NCBI GenBank assembly: GCA_028826165.1
Contig: JAPDFW010000013.1
Location: 19,107 to 83,106 of the forward strand
DNA length: 64,000 bases
From: Anaeramoeba ignava
Lineage: Eukaryota > Metamonada > Anaeramoebidae
Direction: 5' to 3'
Of the stretch, positions 41,882-54,762 are shown piece by piece. The stretch's first letter is position 1, and each line of letters opens with the position of its first letter. A program made the position numbers and the translations under genes. Below the pieces are notes generated by a model, which saw nothing but the letters and a program-made list of their open reading frames with translations, searched no databases and was not told where the DNA came from.

Positions 41882-43177
41882 TTATTTTTTTTTTAAATTT
41901 TGATTATAATTCTTATTCAATTTCGGTTTTGATTTTGATTTTGATTTTGAATTTGAATTTGATTTTTCTAATTCTTGTTGTTTTTTCCAAGCTGCAATTG
42001 CTTTTTTTTTAAGTTCTTCTTTTTCTTTTTTTTTTCTTTCTTCAAAATTTTGTAAATTAAAAGTTTTAGGAGATGTTTGAGTTTGTTTTCTGGTTGTTTT
42101 AGTTCTATGTTTCTTTTCATCTAAAGGAATTGTTGGTAATTTTCTTTTAAAAATAACAAATTAATTTTTAAATCAAATTAATATTTAAATCAAATTTGAA
42201 TCAAATTTAATATTTAAATCAAATTTTAAATCAATATTTAAATCAAATTAATATTTAAATTAATATTTAAATCAAATAAATATTTAAATTAATATTTAAA
42301 TCAAATCAATATTTAAATCAAATTAATATTTAAATCAAATCAATATTTAAATCAAATCAATATTTAAATCAAATCAATATTTAAATCAATATTTAAATCA
42401 AATCAATATTTAAATCAATTTAATATTTAAATTAAATCAATATTTAAATTAAATCAATATTTAAATCAAATTAATTTTTAAATCAATATTTATAAAAATA
42501 TTTAAATCAAATAATCCAATATTTAAATCAAATCAATATTTTTCAAATTAATTTTTAAATTTTTAAATCAAATTTTTAAAATAAATATTTAAATTAAATA
42601 TTTAAATCTTTAAATATTTTCAAATCAATATTTTTAAATAAATATTTAAATCAAATTAAATCAATATTTAAATCAAATAAATATTTATAAAATATTTAAA
42701 TCAAATTCTTTAAATTCTTTAAATTCTTTAAATTCTTTAAATTCTTTGAATTCTTTAGATTTTTCTTGTTTTTATTATCATTTTTTGGTTGAGGAACATA
42801 ATCAAGTTTTTTAATTTTTTTTTCTTGCTTTTTTTGATTTTAATTTTCTTTTCAAACAAAGATTTTTTCAATTTATAAAAATCTCTCCATTTAATTGAAT
42901 CTTTTTTTTCAAAACCACCAAAATTTTTTTTAGTAAAAACTTCCCATTTTTTTTCACTATTAAAATCAATTAAAGGATTCATTTTCTCAATTTTTTCAAA
43001 TTGTTCTGGTGTGCATTTTTGTACTATTTTCCTTGCAATTTCATCGGGTATTTCTCCCATATATCCAAGTTGATCAATGTTTCTTTGAATATGTCCAAGA
43101 GTTATATTGAATAATGTTGGTATTTTCTTTTTTTCTTTGAGAAATTCATTTACTCCATAAAAATCAAATTGATTCAT
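41882..43177 (-). CDS. Elongin-A-like protein, exon structure unresolved
   Basis: The N-terminal frame runs from 43177 to about 42830 and matches the Elongin-A domain: TLFNITLGHIQRNIDQLG (BC-box-like helix), EIPDEIARKIVQKCTPEQF, MNPLIDFNSEKKWEVF and KWRDFYKLKKSLFEKK. Elongin A is the SIII elongation-factor subunit that binds Elongin B/C and can form a Cul5 ligase. The called frame runs to 42755, but near 42800-42840 a neighbouring frame reads more naturally (LDYVPQPKND), suggesting a 1-nt slip in an A run. A repeat-filled intron of ~600 nt follows with no clear GT donor. The last exon (about 42143-41882) starts after TTTTAAAAG and encodes LPTIPLDEKK, a KKKEKEELKKKAIAAWKKQQ helix and a Ser/Lys tail. 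The first residues (MNQFDFYGVNEF) resemble RCC1-BTB starts. Confidence 0.7.
42144..42750 (-). repeat. AAATCAATATTT array in the Elongin-A-like gene
   Basis: About 600 bp of AAATCAATATTTAAATCAAAT-type units, flanked at 42700-42755 by a short AAATTCTTT array. It probably fills an intron. Only the acceptor side (TTTTAAAAG) is convincing. Confidence 0.7.
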
Positions 43178-43291
43178 TAATTTTTGATAAGATTTTTGAA
43201 AAGAAAAAAATGAAAATTTAAAATTTAATTTTTTTCTTTTTTTAAATAAATTAAAATTAAAATATTTTTTTCATTTTTTTTCTTTTCAAAA
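43178..43291. promoter_or_regulatory. Head-to-head promoter, Elongin-A-like and RCC1-BTB copy I
   Basis: A 114-bp gap between divergent starts. Minus strand: TTTTCATTTTTTTCTTTTC about 30 bases before the Elongin-A-like ATG. Plus strand: TTTTTTCATTTTTTTTCTTTTC ending 5 bases before the copy I ATG. Both match the RCC1-BTB leader. Confidence 0.5.
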
Positions 43292-45123
43292 ATGAATGAA
43301 ATTTTATTTTTTGGTCAAAATCAATATCCAAAACTTATCAAAAATGAATCAAATAAAATAACAAAGCCAATACAATTTAAATTTGAAAATGAAAATGAAA
43401 ATGAAAATGAAAATGAAAATGAAAATGAAAATGAAAATGAAAATGAAAAACAAATTAAACAAATTTCATCAGGTTATTTTTCAACAATTTTCCTTTTTAA
43501 AAATGGAAAAAGCAATAGAATATTTAGACGAAAATGATTCAAATCAAAATCCTGAAAAAATCCAAATTGAAGAAAATATTCAAAAAGTATCTGCTGGTGT
43601 TCAAAATGAAGCTATTTTAACAATAGAAGGAAATGTATTTGCAAAAGGAAAATATATTAGTTCAAAAAATCCAAATGAATTTATCAATATTTCATCATTA
43701 ATTGAATATAAAAATGATAGAATAATTCAAGATATTATTTCTGGAGTTAGTTCAATTTACTTATTAACTTCAAATCAAAATGTTTATGGAATTGGTTCAA
43801 ATCAATATGGTCAACTTGGTTTTGATTATCAAACACTTTCAAAAACAGAAAAACCAATTTTAATGATGAAAAATGTTTCTAAAATATTTTTAGGAAATTC
43901 CTCATATTCCGTTTTTCTTTTAAATTCAAATCAAGAATTATTTGGATGCGGAAATAATTTTTATGGTCAACTTGGATTAGGAGAATCAAGAAAAGAAGAC
44001 AAAAGAAATCCAAAAATTAACACAAATCCAAAATATTCCAAAAGGTAAAATAATTGATATTCAATGTGGAAATTATCCTTCAATAATGTTGATTGAAAAT
44101 GAAAATGAAAATGAAAATCCAAAAAGAAAACTTTATTTATGTGGATATTCTAAATATAATGGACTTGGCAAAAATGAAGATACTTATGAATTTACTGAAA
44201 TCAAATCATCTTTATTTGAAAATGATGATAATATTCTTGATTTTTCTTGTGGAAATGGGCATACTTTAATTTTAACTTCAAATTCAAAATTATTAGGATT
44301 TGGATATAATTATTTTGGTCAATTAGGAACTGGAGATACAAAAGATCAATCAATTCCAATTCAAATTGAACTTCCTAAATTAAGATTTAATGAAAATATT
44401 TACAATTATCATATTTCTTGTGGATATCATAAATCATTTATTTATTATTCTCCTCTTTCTTTTTCCAATCTTGAAGAAGATTTGATAAAACTATTTAAAA
44501 GAAAAGAATTTTGTGATATTTCATTTAAAACCAAAAATGGAGAAATAATCAAAGCTCATAAATTAATATTAAAATATAGATTAAATCAAAATGAAATTGA
44601 AAAACTTAAAGAAATTATTTCAAATAAATCAATTAAAGAATCAAATCAAATATTTGAAATGATTTATTCAAACAATTCCAAAATAAATCCAAAATTATAT
44701 TCTGAAATTAAAGAAATTATAAATTCAAATGAAAAAATTGAAGAAACAATGAAAAGAATTTATTTAAATGAAAATGAAAATGAAAATGAAAAAGATTTTA
44801 TAATTGAAAGAAAAGAAAAACAATATAAATTTCCAAAATTAATATTAATAATGAGAAGTGAATTATATCGAGGAATGTTTTTATCTGTAACAGAAGATAA
44901 ATCTAATAAAGTTACAGATTATAGTGAATTAAGTAATAAATCATTTCAAATATTAGAATATTGGATTTATTCAAATCAAATTAAAGAAGAAATTGAAATT
45001 ACACAAGAAATAATTGATGAAATTAAAATTGGAATTGATTATTTTCAATTAAATCAAACAAATCCAAATTTATTTGATTTATTAATTAACAAATTTAATA
45101 ATCAAAATCAAAATTCAAAATAA
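43292..45123 (+). CDS. RCC1-BTB protein, copy I, two frameshifts
   Basis: Start MNEILFFGQNQYPK at 43292, followed by the longest EN tract of the family (about ten EN units). Frame 1 breaks at the A5 run 43507-43511, where paralogues have four A (NGKAIEY). Frame 2 runs through blades YGIGSNQYGQLGF and LFGCGNNFYGQLGLG to 44048 and breaks again around 43995-44025 (KEDKRNPKINTNP where relatives have ETKIQKLTKIQNIP). Frame 3 carries LLGFGYNYFGQLGTGD, BTB and the second BTB-like module to 45123. Removing two bases would give 609 aa. It shares NSKINPKLYSE with copy D. Confidence 0.83.
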
Positions 45124-45525
45124 AATCAAAATCAAAATTAAAATTAAAATTAAAATTAAAATTCAAAATTAAAATCAAAATTAAAATTAAAATTAAAATT
45201 AAAATTAAAATTAAAATTAAAATTAAAATTAAAAATAAAAAAGGAATTAAAAGAAAAAAAAAAGGAGAAAAAGAAAAATATCCACTTTTTTCTTATTGTT
45301 TTTAATTCAATAAAAAAATTTTTTTTTCATTTTTTCATTTTTTTTTTATTTTCATTCCCTTTATTTTTAATTATTTATAAAATCAATATCAAAAATAAGT
45401 AAGAATATATTCTTAATTCTTTAAAAATACATCAAAAAAACACAAAACACAAAACTTACAAATTTAATTTTTGTTATCATTTTTTTGAAATTGAAAATAG
45501 AAAACAAAAATTAATCCAATCAACA
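45124..45525 (+). other. Intergenic repeat and duplicated promoter block
   Basis: AAAATT/AAAATC array to about 45240. Then a block starting GGAATTAAAAGAAAAAAAAAAGG with ATCCACTTTTTTCTTATTG and TTTTTTTTCATTTTTTCATTTT, ending at the FG-GAP gene start. The same block precedes the next paralogue (48420-48710). Confidence 0.75.
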
Positions 45526-48237
45526 ATGAAATCAATTCTTTTCTTTTCCTTTTTCTTAATTTTCAATATTTACTTAATTAAATCGATTCAAAATGATCCA
45601 AAATACATTTCATCTTCTAAATCATCAAAACTAATATTAAAAGAAACAGAAACAGAAACAACAACAAAATATTATCCTTCTCTAAATGAAGTTTTTTTTT
45701 GGCGTTTAATATCTAATTTTTCATTTTCATCAAGTTTATCAGGTTTTGGATACAGTACTTATATTTATAAAGATCTTCTTGTTATTACAGCCCCTTTTGC
45801 ACGAAAAGCATTTATTTACAGATATAATGGAACAAATTTTGATCTTCAACAAACTTTGGATGGACCTTCATTTTCAACTTTTGGATATTCTGTTTCAATT
45901 TATGAAGATGTTATTGTTATTGGTGGTTATTATTCAGAAAATGCATTTATTTACAGATATAATGGAATAATTTGGAATCTTCAACAAACTTTGAGTGTAC
46001 TTTCAATTTCAGGTTTTGGATATTCTGTTTCAATTTATGAAGATGTTATTGTTGTTGGTACTTATTTTGCAAACCAAACATTTATTTACAGATATAATGG
46101 AATAGTTTGGAATCTTGAACAAACTTTGGATGAATCAGCTTTATATTTTGGATATTCTGTTTCAATTTATGAAGATGTTATTGTTGTTGGAACTTATTTG
46201 AAAATCAAACATTTATTTACAGATATAATGGAATAATTTGGAATCTTGAACAAATTTTGGATGAATCAGCTAAATATTTTGGATATTCTGTTTCAGTTTA
46301 TGGTAATGTTATTGTTGTTGGAGCTTTTGTTACAGAACGAGCATTTATTTACAGATATAATGGAATAGTTTGGAATCTTGAACAAATTTTGCATGAATCA
46401 TCTTTATGTTTTGGATATTCTGTTTCAATTTATGATAATGTTATTGTTGTTGGAGCTTATGGTCAAAATCAAACATTTATTTACAGATATAATGGAATAA
46501 TTTGGAATCTTGAACAAATTTTGAGTGAATCAGCTAAATATTTTGGATATTCTGTTTCAGTTTATGAAAATTTTACTGCTGTTGGAGCTTGGAGTGTAAA
46601 TCAAACATTTGTTTATGAATTTATACAAATTCCTCAAGTTAATATTCTTAATTGTTCATCTTTGTTTTCATCATTTGATTGTTATTGGGATAAAGTAGAA
46701 TTTATTTCAACTTTGAAATATCAAATAAATTATGGATTTAGTTGGGATTGATATTGAATCTCCAATTTTTGAAGATGGGAATGTTTATTATCAATTATTT
46801 AATTCTTCAAATTATGATAATATTACTGGAAATGAATTTTATTCAATTCAAATCAAAGTTTGTGCATCAGAAATTAAATGTGATAAACCTTCTTCTTTCA
46901 TTAATTTAACAACAAAAATTGATTCTGTAAAAGATTTACAATTAACAAATGCAAATTCTTCAATTAATGTAACTTGGAATCCTCCTAATGTTAAAATTAA
47001 TGAAGGAATTGCTCATCTTGATCATTATAACCTTTCTTATTTCAATCAATCTCAACCTAATTCAATATCTTTCGTTTCAGTTGCTAATTCTTCACTTTCT
47101 TATTTTTTGAATAATTTAAAATGTGGAAATGATTATAATATTTCAATTTGTGGATGTAGAACACCTAAATGTGAAGGAAATGATAAAGGAGAAGTTGCTA
47201 ATTCATTAATTTCATTATTATTTGAAAAAGTTGGAAATTTAACATGTTCAATTTCAAATTTAATAGATATTAATTGTAATTGGAATCAACCAATTAATTG
47301 TTCAACTCCATCTTATTATAATTTTACTTATCAATCAATTTCTCAAAATGATTCAGGAAATTATCAACCAATATCATCAAATCAACAATTTACAGCTCAA
47401 ATTCCAAATCAACAATATCAAATCAATGTATCAGCATGTAATTCAGATGGAAAATGTGGATATATTTCAACAACTTCAATTACAACTGATAATTTACCAA
47501 TAGCTCCAATAATTTATGAAACAATTTCTAAAATTGAAGAAATTGAATTTAATTTCACAAAATTAACAAATGCAAATAATTATTCAATTTCACTTAATAA
47601 TGAAACAAATTGGCAAAAATTTACATCTCTTGATTTAAGTGGAAATGAAATAATTGGAATCATAAGTGGAATATCAGGAAATGTTGAATATAATATTTCA
47701 ATTCGAGGATGTGCAGATTTAAATTGTGAAACACCTTATTTAGGATTACCAAGTTCAATTATTTCAACAAGAGCTAAATTAGGAAATATTACTACATTAA
47801 ATTGCATATCATTAATTAATGGATTTGAATGTAGTTGGGATTCATTAATTTTATCAAGTGGATTAAAAGCATATTCATTTCATTTCAATTCAATATCAAT
47901 TTGTTTATCAAAAACAACAAATTTTCATTCAGAATCAGGATTAAAAGGAGGAGAATATTATGAAATTTCAATTTATTCATCAGCTGATTCAAATTGTTTA
48001 ATTAATGAATATTCAGGAATTAATTCAAAAACATCAATTACAACATTATCTCCAACTGAATCAAAAGAAAGTTCCTCAAAAACTTCAATCATAGCTATAT
48101 CAATTCTTTTTCCTATTTTAATAACAGGAATTATTATAGTTATTATTATTATTATTAAAAAAAAACGCACTCCAAAAATCATTTTTCAAGAAGAGGACAA
48201 AGAACTTGAACCTTTAACAGACATTGAATTATTTTAA
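45526..48237 (+). CDS. FG-GAP/FN3 type I membrane protein, copy 1, two frameshifts
   Basis: Signal peptide MKSILFFSFFLIFNIYLIKS, then about eight FG-GAP repeats of ~40 residues (FGYSVSIYEDVIVVGTYF, AFIYRYNG, IVWNLEQTL), a FN3-like region from about residue 370 (KIDSVKDLQLTNANSS, INVTWNPP, paired cysteines such as NCNW, CGNDY, CGCRTPKC), one TM helix (ISILFPILITGIIIVIIIII) and a short tail KKKRTPKIIFQEEDKELEP. There are many N-x-S/T sequons. The frame slips by -1 at 46197-46204 and by +1 in GGG 46744-46746; between these the coding frame is the one holding 46257-46751. FG-GAP repeats form integrin-type propellers, so an adhesion or receptor role is likely but unproven. Confidence 0.83.
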
Positions 48238-48710
48238 ATAATATTATGATATTTCTTCATTTCTTTTCAAAAATAAAATTAAAATCAAAATTAAAATTAA
48301 AATTAAAATTAAAATTAAAATCAAAATTAAAAATTAAAATTAAAATTAAAATTAAAATTAAAATTAAAATTAAAATCAAAATTAAAATTAAAATTAAAAT
48401 TAAAATTAAAAATAAAAATAAAAAAGGAATTAAGAAGAAAAAAAAAAGGAGAAAAAGAAAAATATCCACTTTTTTCTTATTGTTTTTAATTCAATAAATA
48501 AATTTTTTTTTCATTTTTTCATTTTTTTTTTCATTTTCATTCCCTTTATTTTTAATTATTTATAAAATCAATATCAAAAATAAGTAAGAATATATTCTTA
48601 ATTCTTTAAAAATACAACAAAAAAACACAAAACTCAAAACTTACTAATTTAATTTTTGTTATCATTTTTTTGAAATTGAAAATAGAAAACAAAAATTAAT
48701 CCAATCAACA
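48238..48710 (+). other. Hexamer array plus duplicated promoter of FG-GAP copy 2
   Basis: AAAATT/AAAATC array at about 48270-48410. From about 48420 the sequence is nearly identical to 45240-45525, including the leader up to the ATG. The duplication therefore included the promoter. Confidence 0.8.
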
Positions 48711-51375
48711 ATGAAATCAATTCTTTTCTTTTCCTTTTTCTTAATTTTCAATATTTACTTAATTAAATCGATTCAAAATGATCCAAAATACATTTCATCT
48801 TCTAAATCATCAAAACTAATATTAAAAGAAACAGAAACAGAAACAACAACAAAATATTATCCTTCTCTAAATGAAGTTTTTTTTTGGCGTTTAATATCTA
48901 ATTTTTCAGGTTCAGGATATTTTGGATATTCTGTTTCAATTTATAAAAATGTTCTTGTTATTGGAACTTATTATGCAGATCAAGCATTTATTTACAGATA
49001 TAATGGAACAAATTGGAATCATGAACAAACTTTGAATGAATCAAGTTCAAATTTTGGATATTCTGTTTCAATTTATGAAGATGTTATTGTTGTTGGGACT
49101 TCTGGTGCAAATCAAACATTTATTTACAGATATAATGGAACAAATTTTATTCTTGAACAAATCTTGAATCAATCAGCTAAATATTTTGGATATTCTGTTT
49201 CAATTTATGGCAATGTTCTTGTTGTTGGTGCATATAATGGAACAATTTGGAATCAAGAACAAATATTGAATGAATCAGCTTCATATTTTGGATATTCTGT
49301 TTCAATTTATGAGAATGTTACTGTTATTGGAGCTTATTATGCCAAAAAAGTATTTATTTACAGATATAATGGAACAAATTGGAATCAAGAACAAATATTG
49401 AATGAATCAGCTTTATATTTTGGATTTTCTGTTTCAATTTATGGCAATGTTCTTGTTATTGGAGCTTGGAGTGCCAAACAAGTATTTATTTACAGATATA
49501 ATGGAACATGGAATAAAGAACAAATATTGAATGGATCAGCTTTATATTTTGGATCTTCTGTTTCAATTTATGATAATGTTATTGTTGTTGGAGCTTATGG
49601 TCAAAATCAAACTTTAATTTACAGATATAATGGAACTATTTGGAATCAAGAACAAATTTTGAATGGATCAGTTCCTTATTTTGGATATTCTGTTTCAGTT
49701 TATGAAAATTTTACTGCAATTGGAGCTTTTATTGCAAATCAAGCATTTGTTTATGAATTTATACAAATTCCTCAAGTTATTCTTGTTAATTGTTCATCTT
49801 TGTTTTCATCATTTGATTGTTATTGGAATAAAATTGAATTAGTGAATTTGAAATATCAAATCAAGTATCAGTATCGTTGGGTTGATATTCAATCTCCAAT
49901 TCTTGAAGATGATAATGTTTATTATCAATTATTTAATTCTTCAAATTATGTTAATATTACTGGAAATGAATTTTATTCAATTCAAATCAAAGCTTGTGAT
50001 GCATCATCAATTAAATGTGGTGAACCTTCTTCTTTCATTAATTTAACAACAAAAATTGATTCTGTAAAAGATTTCCAATTAACAAATGCAAATTCTTCAA
50101 TTAATGTGACTTGGAATCCTCCTAATGTTAAAATTAATGAAGGAATTGCTCATCTTGATCATTATAACCTTTCTCATTTCAATCAATCTCAACCTGATTC
50201 AATATCTTTCGTTTCAGTTGCTAATTCTTCACTTTCTTATTTTTTGAATAATTTAAAATGTGGAAATGATTATAATATTTCAATTTGTGGATGTAGAACA
50301 CTTAAATGTCAAGGAAATGATAAAGGAGAAGTTGTTGATTCATTAATTTCATTATTATTTGAAAAAGTTGGAAATTTAACATGTTCAATTTCAAATTCAA
50401 TCGATATTAATTGTAATTGGAATCAACCAATTAATTGTTCAACTCCATCTTATTATAATTTTACTTATCAATCAATTTCTCAAAATGATTCAGGAAATTA
50501 TCAACCAATATCATCAAATCAACAATTCACAGCTCAAATTCCAAATCAACAATATCAAATCAATGTATCAGCATGTAATTCAAATGATAAATGTGGATAT
50601 ATTTCAACAATTTCAATTACAACTGATAATTTACCAATAGCTCCAACAATTTATGAAACAATTTCCAAAATTGAAGAAATTGAATTTAATTTCACAAAAT
50701 TAACAAATGCAAATAATTATTCAATTTCACTTAATAATGAAACAAATTGGCAAAAATTCACATCTCTTGATTTAAGTGGAAATGAAATAATTGGAATCAT
50801 AAGTGGAATACCAGGAAATGTTGAATATAATATTTCAATTAGAGGATGTTCAGATTTAAATTGTGAAACACCATATTTAGGATTACCAAGTTCAATTATT
50901 TCAACAAGAGCTAAATTAGGAAATATTACTTCATTAAATTGCATATCATTAATTAATGGATTTGAATGTAGTTGGGATTCATTAATTTTATCAAGTGGAT
51001 TAAAAGCATATTCATTTCATTTCAATTCAATATCAATTTGTTTATCAAAAACAACAAATTTTCATTCAGAATCAGGATTAAATGGAGGAGAATATTATGA
51101 AATTTCAATTTATTCATCAGCTGATTTAAATTGTTTAATTTAATGAATATTCAGGAATTAATTCAAAAACATCAATTACAACATTATCTCCAACTGAATC
51201 AAAAGAAAGTTCCTCAAAAACTTCAATCATAATTATATCAATCCTTTTGTCTATTTTAATAACAGGAATTATTATAGTTATTATTGTTATTATTAAAAAA
51301 AAACGCACTCCAAAAATCATTTTTCAAGAAGAGAACAAAGAACTTGAACCTTTAACAGACATTGAATTACTTTAA
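48711..51375 (+). CDS. FG-GAP/FN3 type I membrane protein, copy 2, frameshift before TM
   Basis: The first ~66 residues are identical to copy 1, including the signal peptide. The FG-GAP repeats (FGYSVSIYKNVLVIGTYYAD and so on) have diverged in number and order, while the FN3-like part is again nearly identical. The open frame stops at 51143 after SADLNCLI because of one extra T within 51139-51141. In the next frame NEYSGINSKTSITTLSPTES, the TM helix and tail (KKKRTPKIIFQEENKELEP) continue to 51375. If the stop is real, the product would lack the TM and be secreted; otherwise it is a membrane protein of 887 aa. Confidence 0.83.
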
Positions 51376-51760
51376 ATAATATTATGATATTTCTTCATTT
51401 CTTTTCAAAAATAAAATTAAAATCAAAATTTAAAATTAAAATTTAATTTTTTTAATAAGATCATTTTTTTCTTTTTCAATTCCCTTTTTTTTGTTTCTTT
51501 TCTTATTTTCTTTTATTTTATTTTATTTGCATCTCTATTATTCTAAATTTACAATCACACACTAAATTTAATATTAAAAGTAAAAAATTTATAACAAAAA
51601 AACACACAAATTTGATTTTTTTTTGATTTTTGATTTTTATTTGATTTTTAATAAATAATTTTAATAATCTTAGTTCTTCTGAAAAAAAAACAAAAAAAAA
51701 TTTTTGTTTTGATTTTTTTGATTTATTTCTTTTTTTAAAAAATAATAAAATAGGGAAAAA
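51376..51760 (+). other. Intergenic region between FG-GAP copies 2 and 3
   Basis: T-rich and AT-rich DNA. The duplicated promoter block of copies 1 and 2 is absent, so copy 3 has its own upstream region. No gene is seen. Confidence 0.5.
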
Positions 51761-54434
51761 ATGAAAACAATTCTTTTAATTGTCTTAATAATCCAAGTTA
51801 TTTTGATTGAATCAATCCAATCTGAACAATTAATAACAACAAGACATTATTCTTCAGGGGAAGAGAATTATGCTTGGAATTTAATCAGTACATTTTCAGA
51901 ACTTTCTGCATATTATGGATCTAGTGTTTCAGTTAAAGGAAATGTTCTTGCTATTGGAGATGCTGGATTAAGTCAAACATCCATTTACAGATATAGCGGA
52001 ACAAATTTTAATCTTGAACAAACTTTGGACGGACCTTCAAGTTCAAGTTTTGGATATTCCGTTTCAGTTTCTGAAAATGGAACTATTCTTGCTGTTGGCG
52101 CGTTGAATTCAGATCAAGCATTTATTTACAGATATAATGGAACTATTTGGAATCAAGAAGTGATTTTGAATGGAACTGTGAATTCTCGTTTTGGATCAAG
52201 TATTTCAGTTTCGGAAGAGGTACTTGTTGTCGGTGCTCAAGATCCAAGTCAAGGATTGATTTACATATTCAATGGAACTGATTGGAATTACGAACTTTTT
52301 TTGAATGGATCTTCAGGATCTGAATCGAGTGTTTCAGTTTCGGGAAATCAAACAAGAAATGCTATTGTTGTTGGATCTTCTGCTGCAAATCAAGTTGTTG
52401 TGTTTAGATACGATGGAGCTTCCTTCAATTTTGAAGACGCTTTGTCGGGATCTTCAGGTTTTGGATCTAGTGTTTCAGTTTCTGAAAATGGAACTCTTCT
52501 TGCTGTTGGAGCTTCGAATGCAAAACAAGCATTTATTTACAGATATAATGGAACATGGAATCAAGAACAAATATTGAATGGATCAACTCCAAGTTTTGGA
52601 TCTTCTGTTTCAATTTATGGAAATGTTCTTGTTATTGGAGCTTATTCTGCAGATCAAGCATTTATTTACAGATATAATGGAACTATTTGGAATCAAGAAC
52701 AAACTTTGGATGGATCAAGTTCAGGATTTGGTCATTCTGTTTCAATTTATGAAAATTTTACTGCTGTTGGAGCTCCCGATTCAAGTCAAGCATTTGTTTA
52801 TGAATTTATGCAGATTCCTCAAGTTAATATTCTTAATTGTTCATCTTTGTTTTCATCATTTGATTGTTATTGGGATCAAATTGAATTAGCGAATTTGAAA
52901 TATCAAATCAATTATGGATTTGGTTGGATTGGTATTGAATCTCCAATTCTTGAAGATGGGAATGTTTATTATCAATTATTTAATTCTTCAATTTATGATA
53001 ATATTACTGGAAATGAATTTTATTCAATTCAAATCAAAGCTTGTGATGTATCATCAACTAAATGTGGTGAATCTTCTTCTTTCATTAATTTAACAACAAA
53101 AATTGATTCTGTAAAAGATTTCCAATTAACAAATGCAAATTCTTCAATTTGTGTGACTTGGAATCCTCCTAATGTTCAAATTAATTTAGGAATTGCTCAT
53201 CTTGATCATTATAATCTTTCTCATTTCAATGAATCTCAACCTGATTCGATATCTTTCGTTTCACTTGTTAATTCTTCATTTTTTTATTTTTTAACCCATG
53301 TGGAATGTGAAAATTATTATAATATTTCAATTTGGGGATGTAGAACACTTGAATGTGAAGGAAATGATAAAGGAGAAGTTGCTAATTCATTAATTTCATT
53401 ATTATTTGGAGAAGTTGGAAATTTGGCATGTTCAATTTCAAATTTAATAGATATTAATTGTAATTGGAATCAACTAATTAATTGTTCAACTCCATCTTAT
53501 TATAATTTTACTTATCAATCAATTTCTCAAAATGATTCAGGAAATTATCAACCAATATCATCAAATCAACAATTTACAGCTCAATTTACAAATCAAGAAT
53601 ATCAAATCAATGTATCAGCATGTAATTCAGATGGAAAATGTGGATATATTTCATCAATTTCAATTACAACTGATAATTTGGCTGCTCCAATAATTTATGA
53701 AACAATTTCTAAAATTGAAGAAATTGAATTTAATTTCACAAAATTAACAAATGCAAATAATTATTCAATTTCACTTGATAATGGAACAAATTGGCAAAAA
53801 TTCACATCTCTTGATTTAAGTGGAAATGAAATAATTGGAATCATAAGTGGAATACCAGGAAATGTTGAATATAATATTTCAATTCGAGGATGTGCAGATT
53901 TAAATTGTGAAACACCATATTTAGGAGAACCAAGTTCAATTATTTCAACAAGAGCTAAATTAGGAAATATTACTTCATTAAATTGCATATCATTAATTAA
54001 TGGATTTATTTGCACTTGGCATCCATTAATTTTATCAGAAGGATTAAAAGCATATTCATTTACTTATAATTCAATATCAATTTGTTTATCAGATTCACTA
54101 GCAGCTCATTATTTACTTACAGGATTAAATGGAGGAGAATATTATGAAATTTCAATTTATTCATCAGCTGATTTAAATTGTTCATTTAATGAATATTCAG
54201 GAATTAATTCAACAACATCAGTTACAACATCATCTCCCAACTGAACCATGTCAACAAAGTGATAACTCAACGAACACAACAGCTATTACTGTTGGAGTAA
54301 TTGTTCCTATTGTTGTTATTGCGGCTTTTATTATTGGAGTTATTTTATTTAAGAAAAAGAGAAAAAAATCCAAAAATTCAAACAAAAAAGAAAAAGAAAA
54401 AGAAAAAGAACTTCATAATGATTTGGATCTTTAA
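51761..54434 (+). CDS. FG-GAP/FN3 type I membrane protein, copy 3, frameshift before TM
   Basis: Start MKTILLIVLIIQVILIESIQ (signal peptide). FG-GAP repeats here often read FGSSVSVSENGTLLAVGASN, closer to generic FG-GAP_2 repeats than those of copies 1-2. The FN3-like portion is shared (SVKDFQLTNANSS, NCNWNQ, CGYISS). The frame ends at 54244 (TTSSPN) because of a third C at 54236-54238. The next frame gives TEPCQQSDNSTNTTAI, a TM helix (VGVIVPIVVIAAFIIGVILF) and a Lys-rich tail ending ELHNDLDL at 54434. TM and tail differ from copies 1-2, so the C-terminal exon region has evolved separately or been exchanged. Confidence 0.83.
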
Positions 54435-54762
54435 TTCAAATCACAGAACCAATTCAATTTTTCTTTCAAAACCTTTTTTTTTTTTTTTTCTAATTTTTTT
54501 TTCAATTTCCAAATTCAAATTCAAAATAAGAATAATAAAAAATCAAAACAAAATTGCTTTTTATTTTATTATTTAATTAATTAAATTGAAAATTAAAATA
54601 AAAGTGATTTGATCAATTTTAATTTAATTAATAAGAATAAGGGTGTATTAATTAAAATAAAAAAATTAATAAAAAATACAATAAAACAAAATTGTTTTTA
54701 TTTTTTTCATTTTTTTCATTTTTTTTCTTTTTAAAAAAAAAAAAAAGATTTATTAGATTAAA
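54435..54762 (+). other. Intergenic region between FG-GAP copies 3 and 4
   Basis: AT-rich with T tracts. TTTTTTCATTTTTTTCATTTTTTTTC at about 54702-54729 is a likely promoter element for copy 4. No gene is seen. Confidence 0.5.

Noticed and set aside
39300-45300. AAAAAGTGGAA / TTCCACTTTTT as a promoter motif
   Set aside because: Found near 8949, 11023, 30040, 39325, 41798, 45283 and 48465, but in both orientations and both up- and downstream of genes. Too inconsistent to call.
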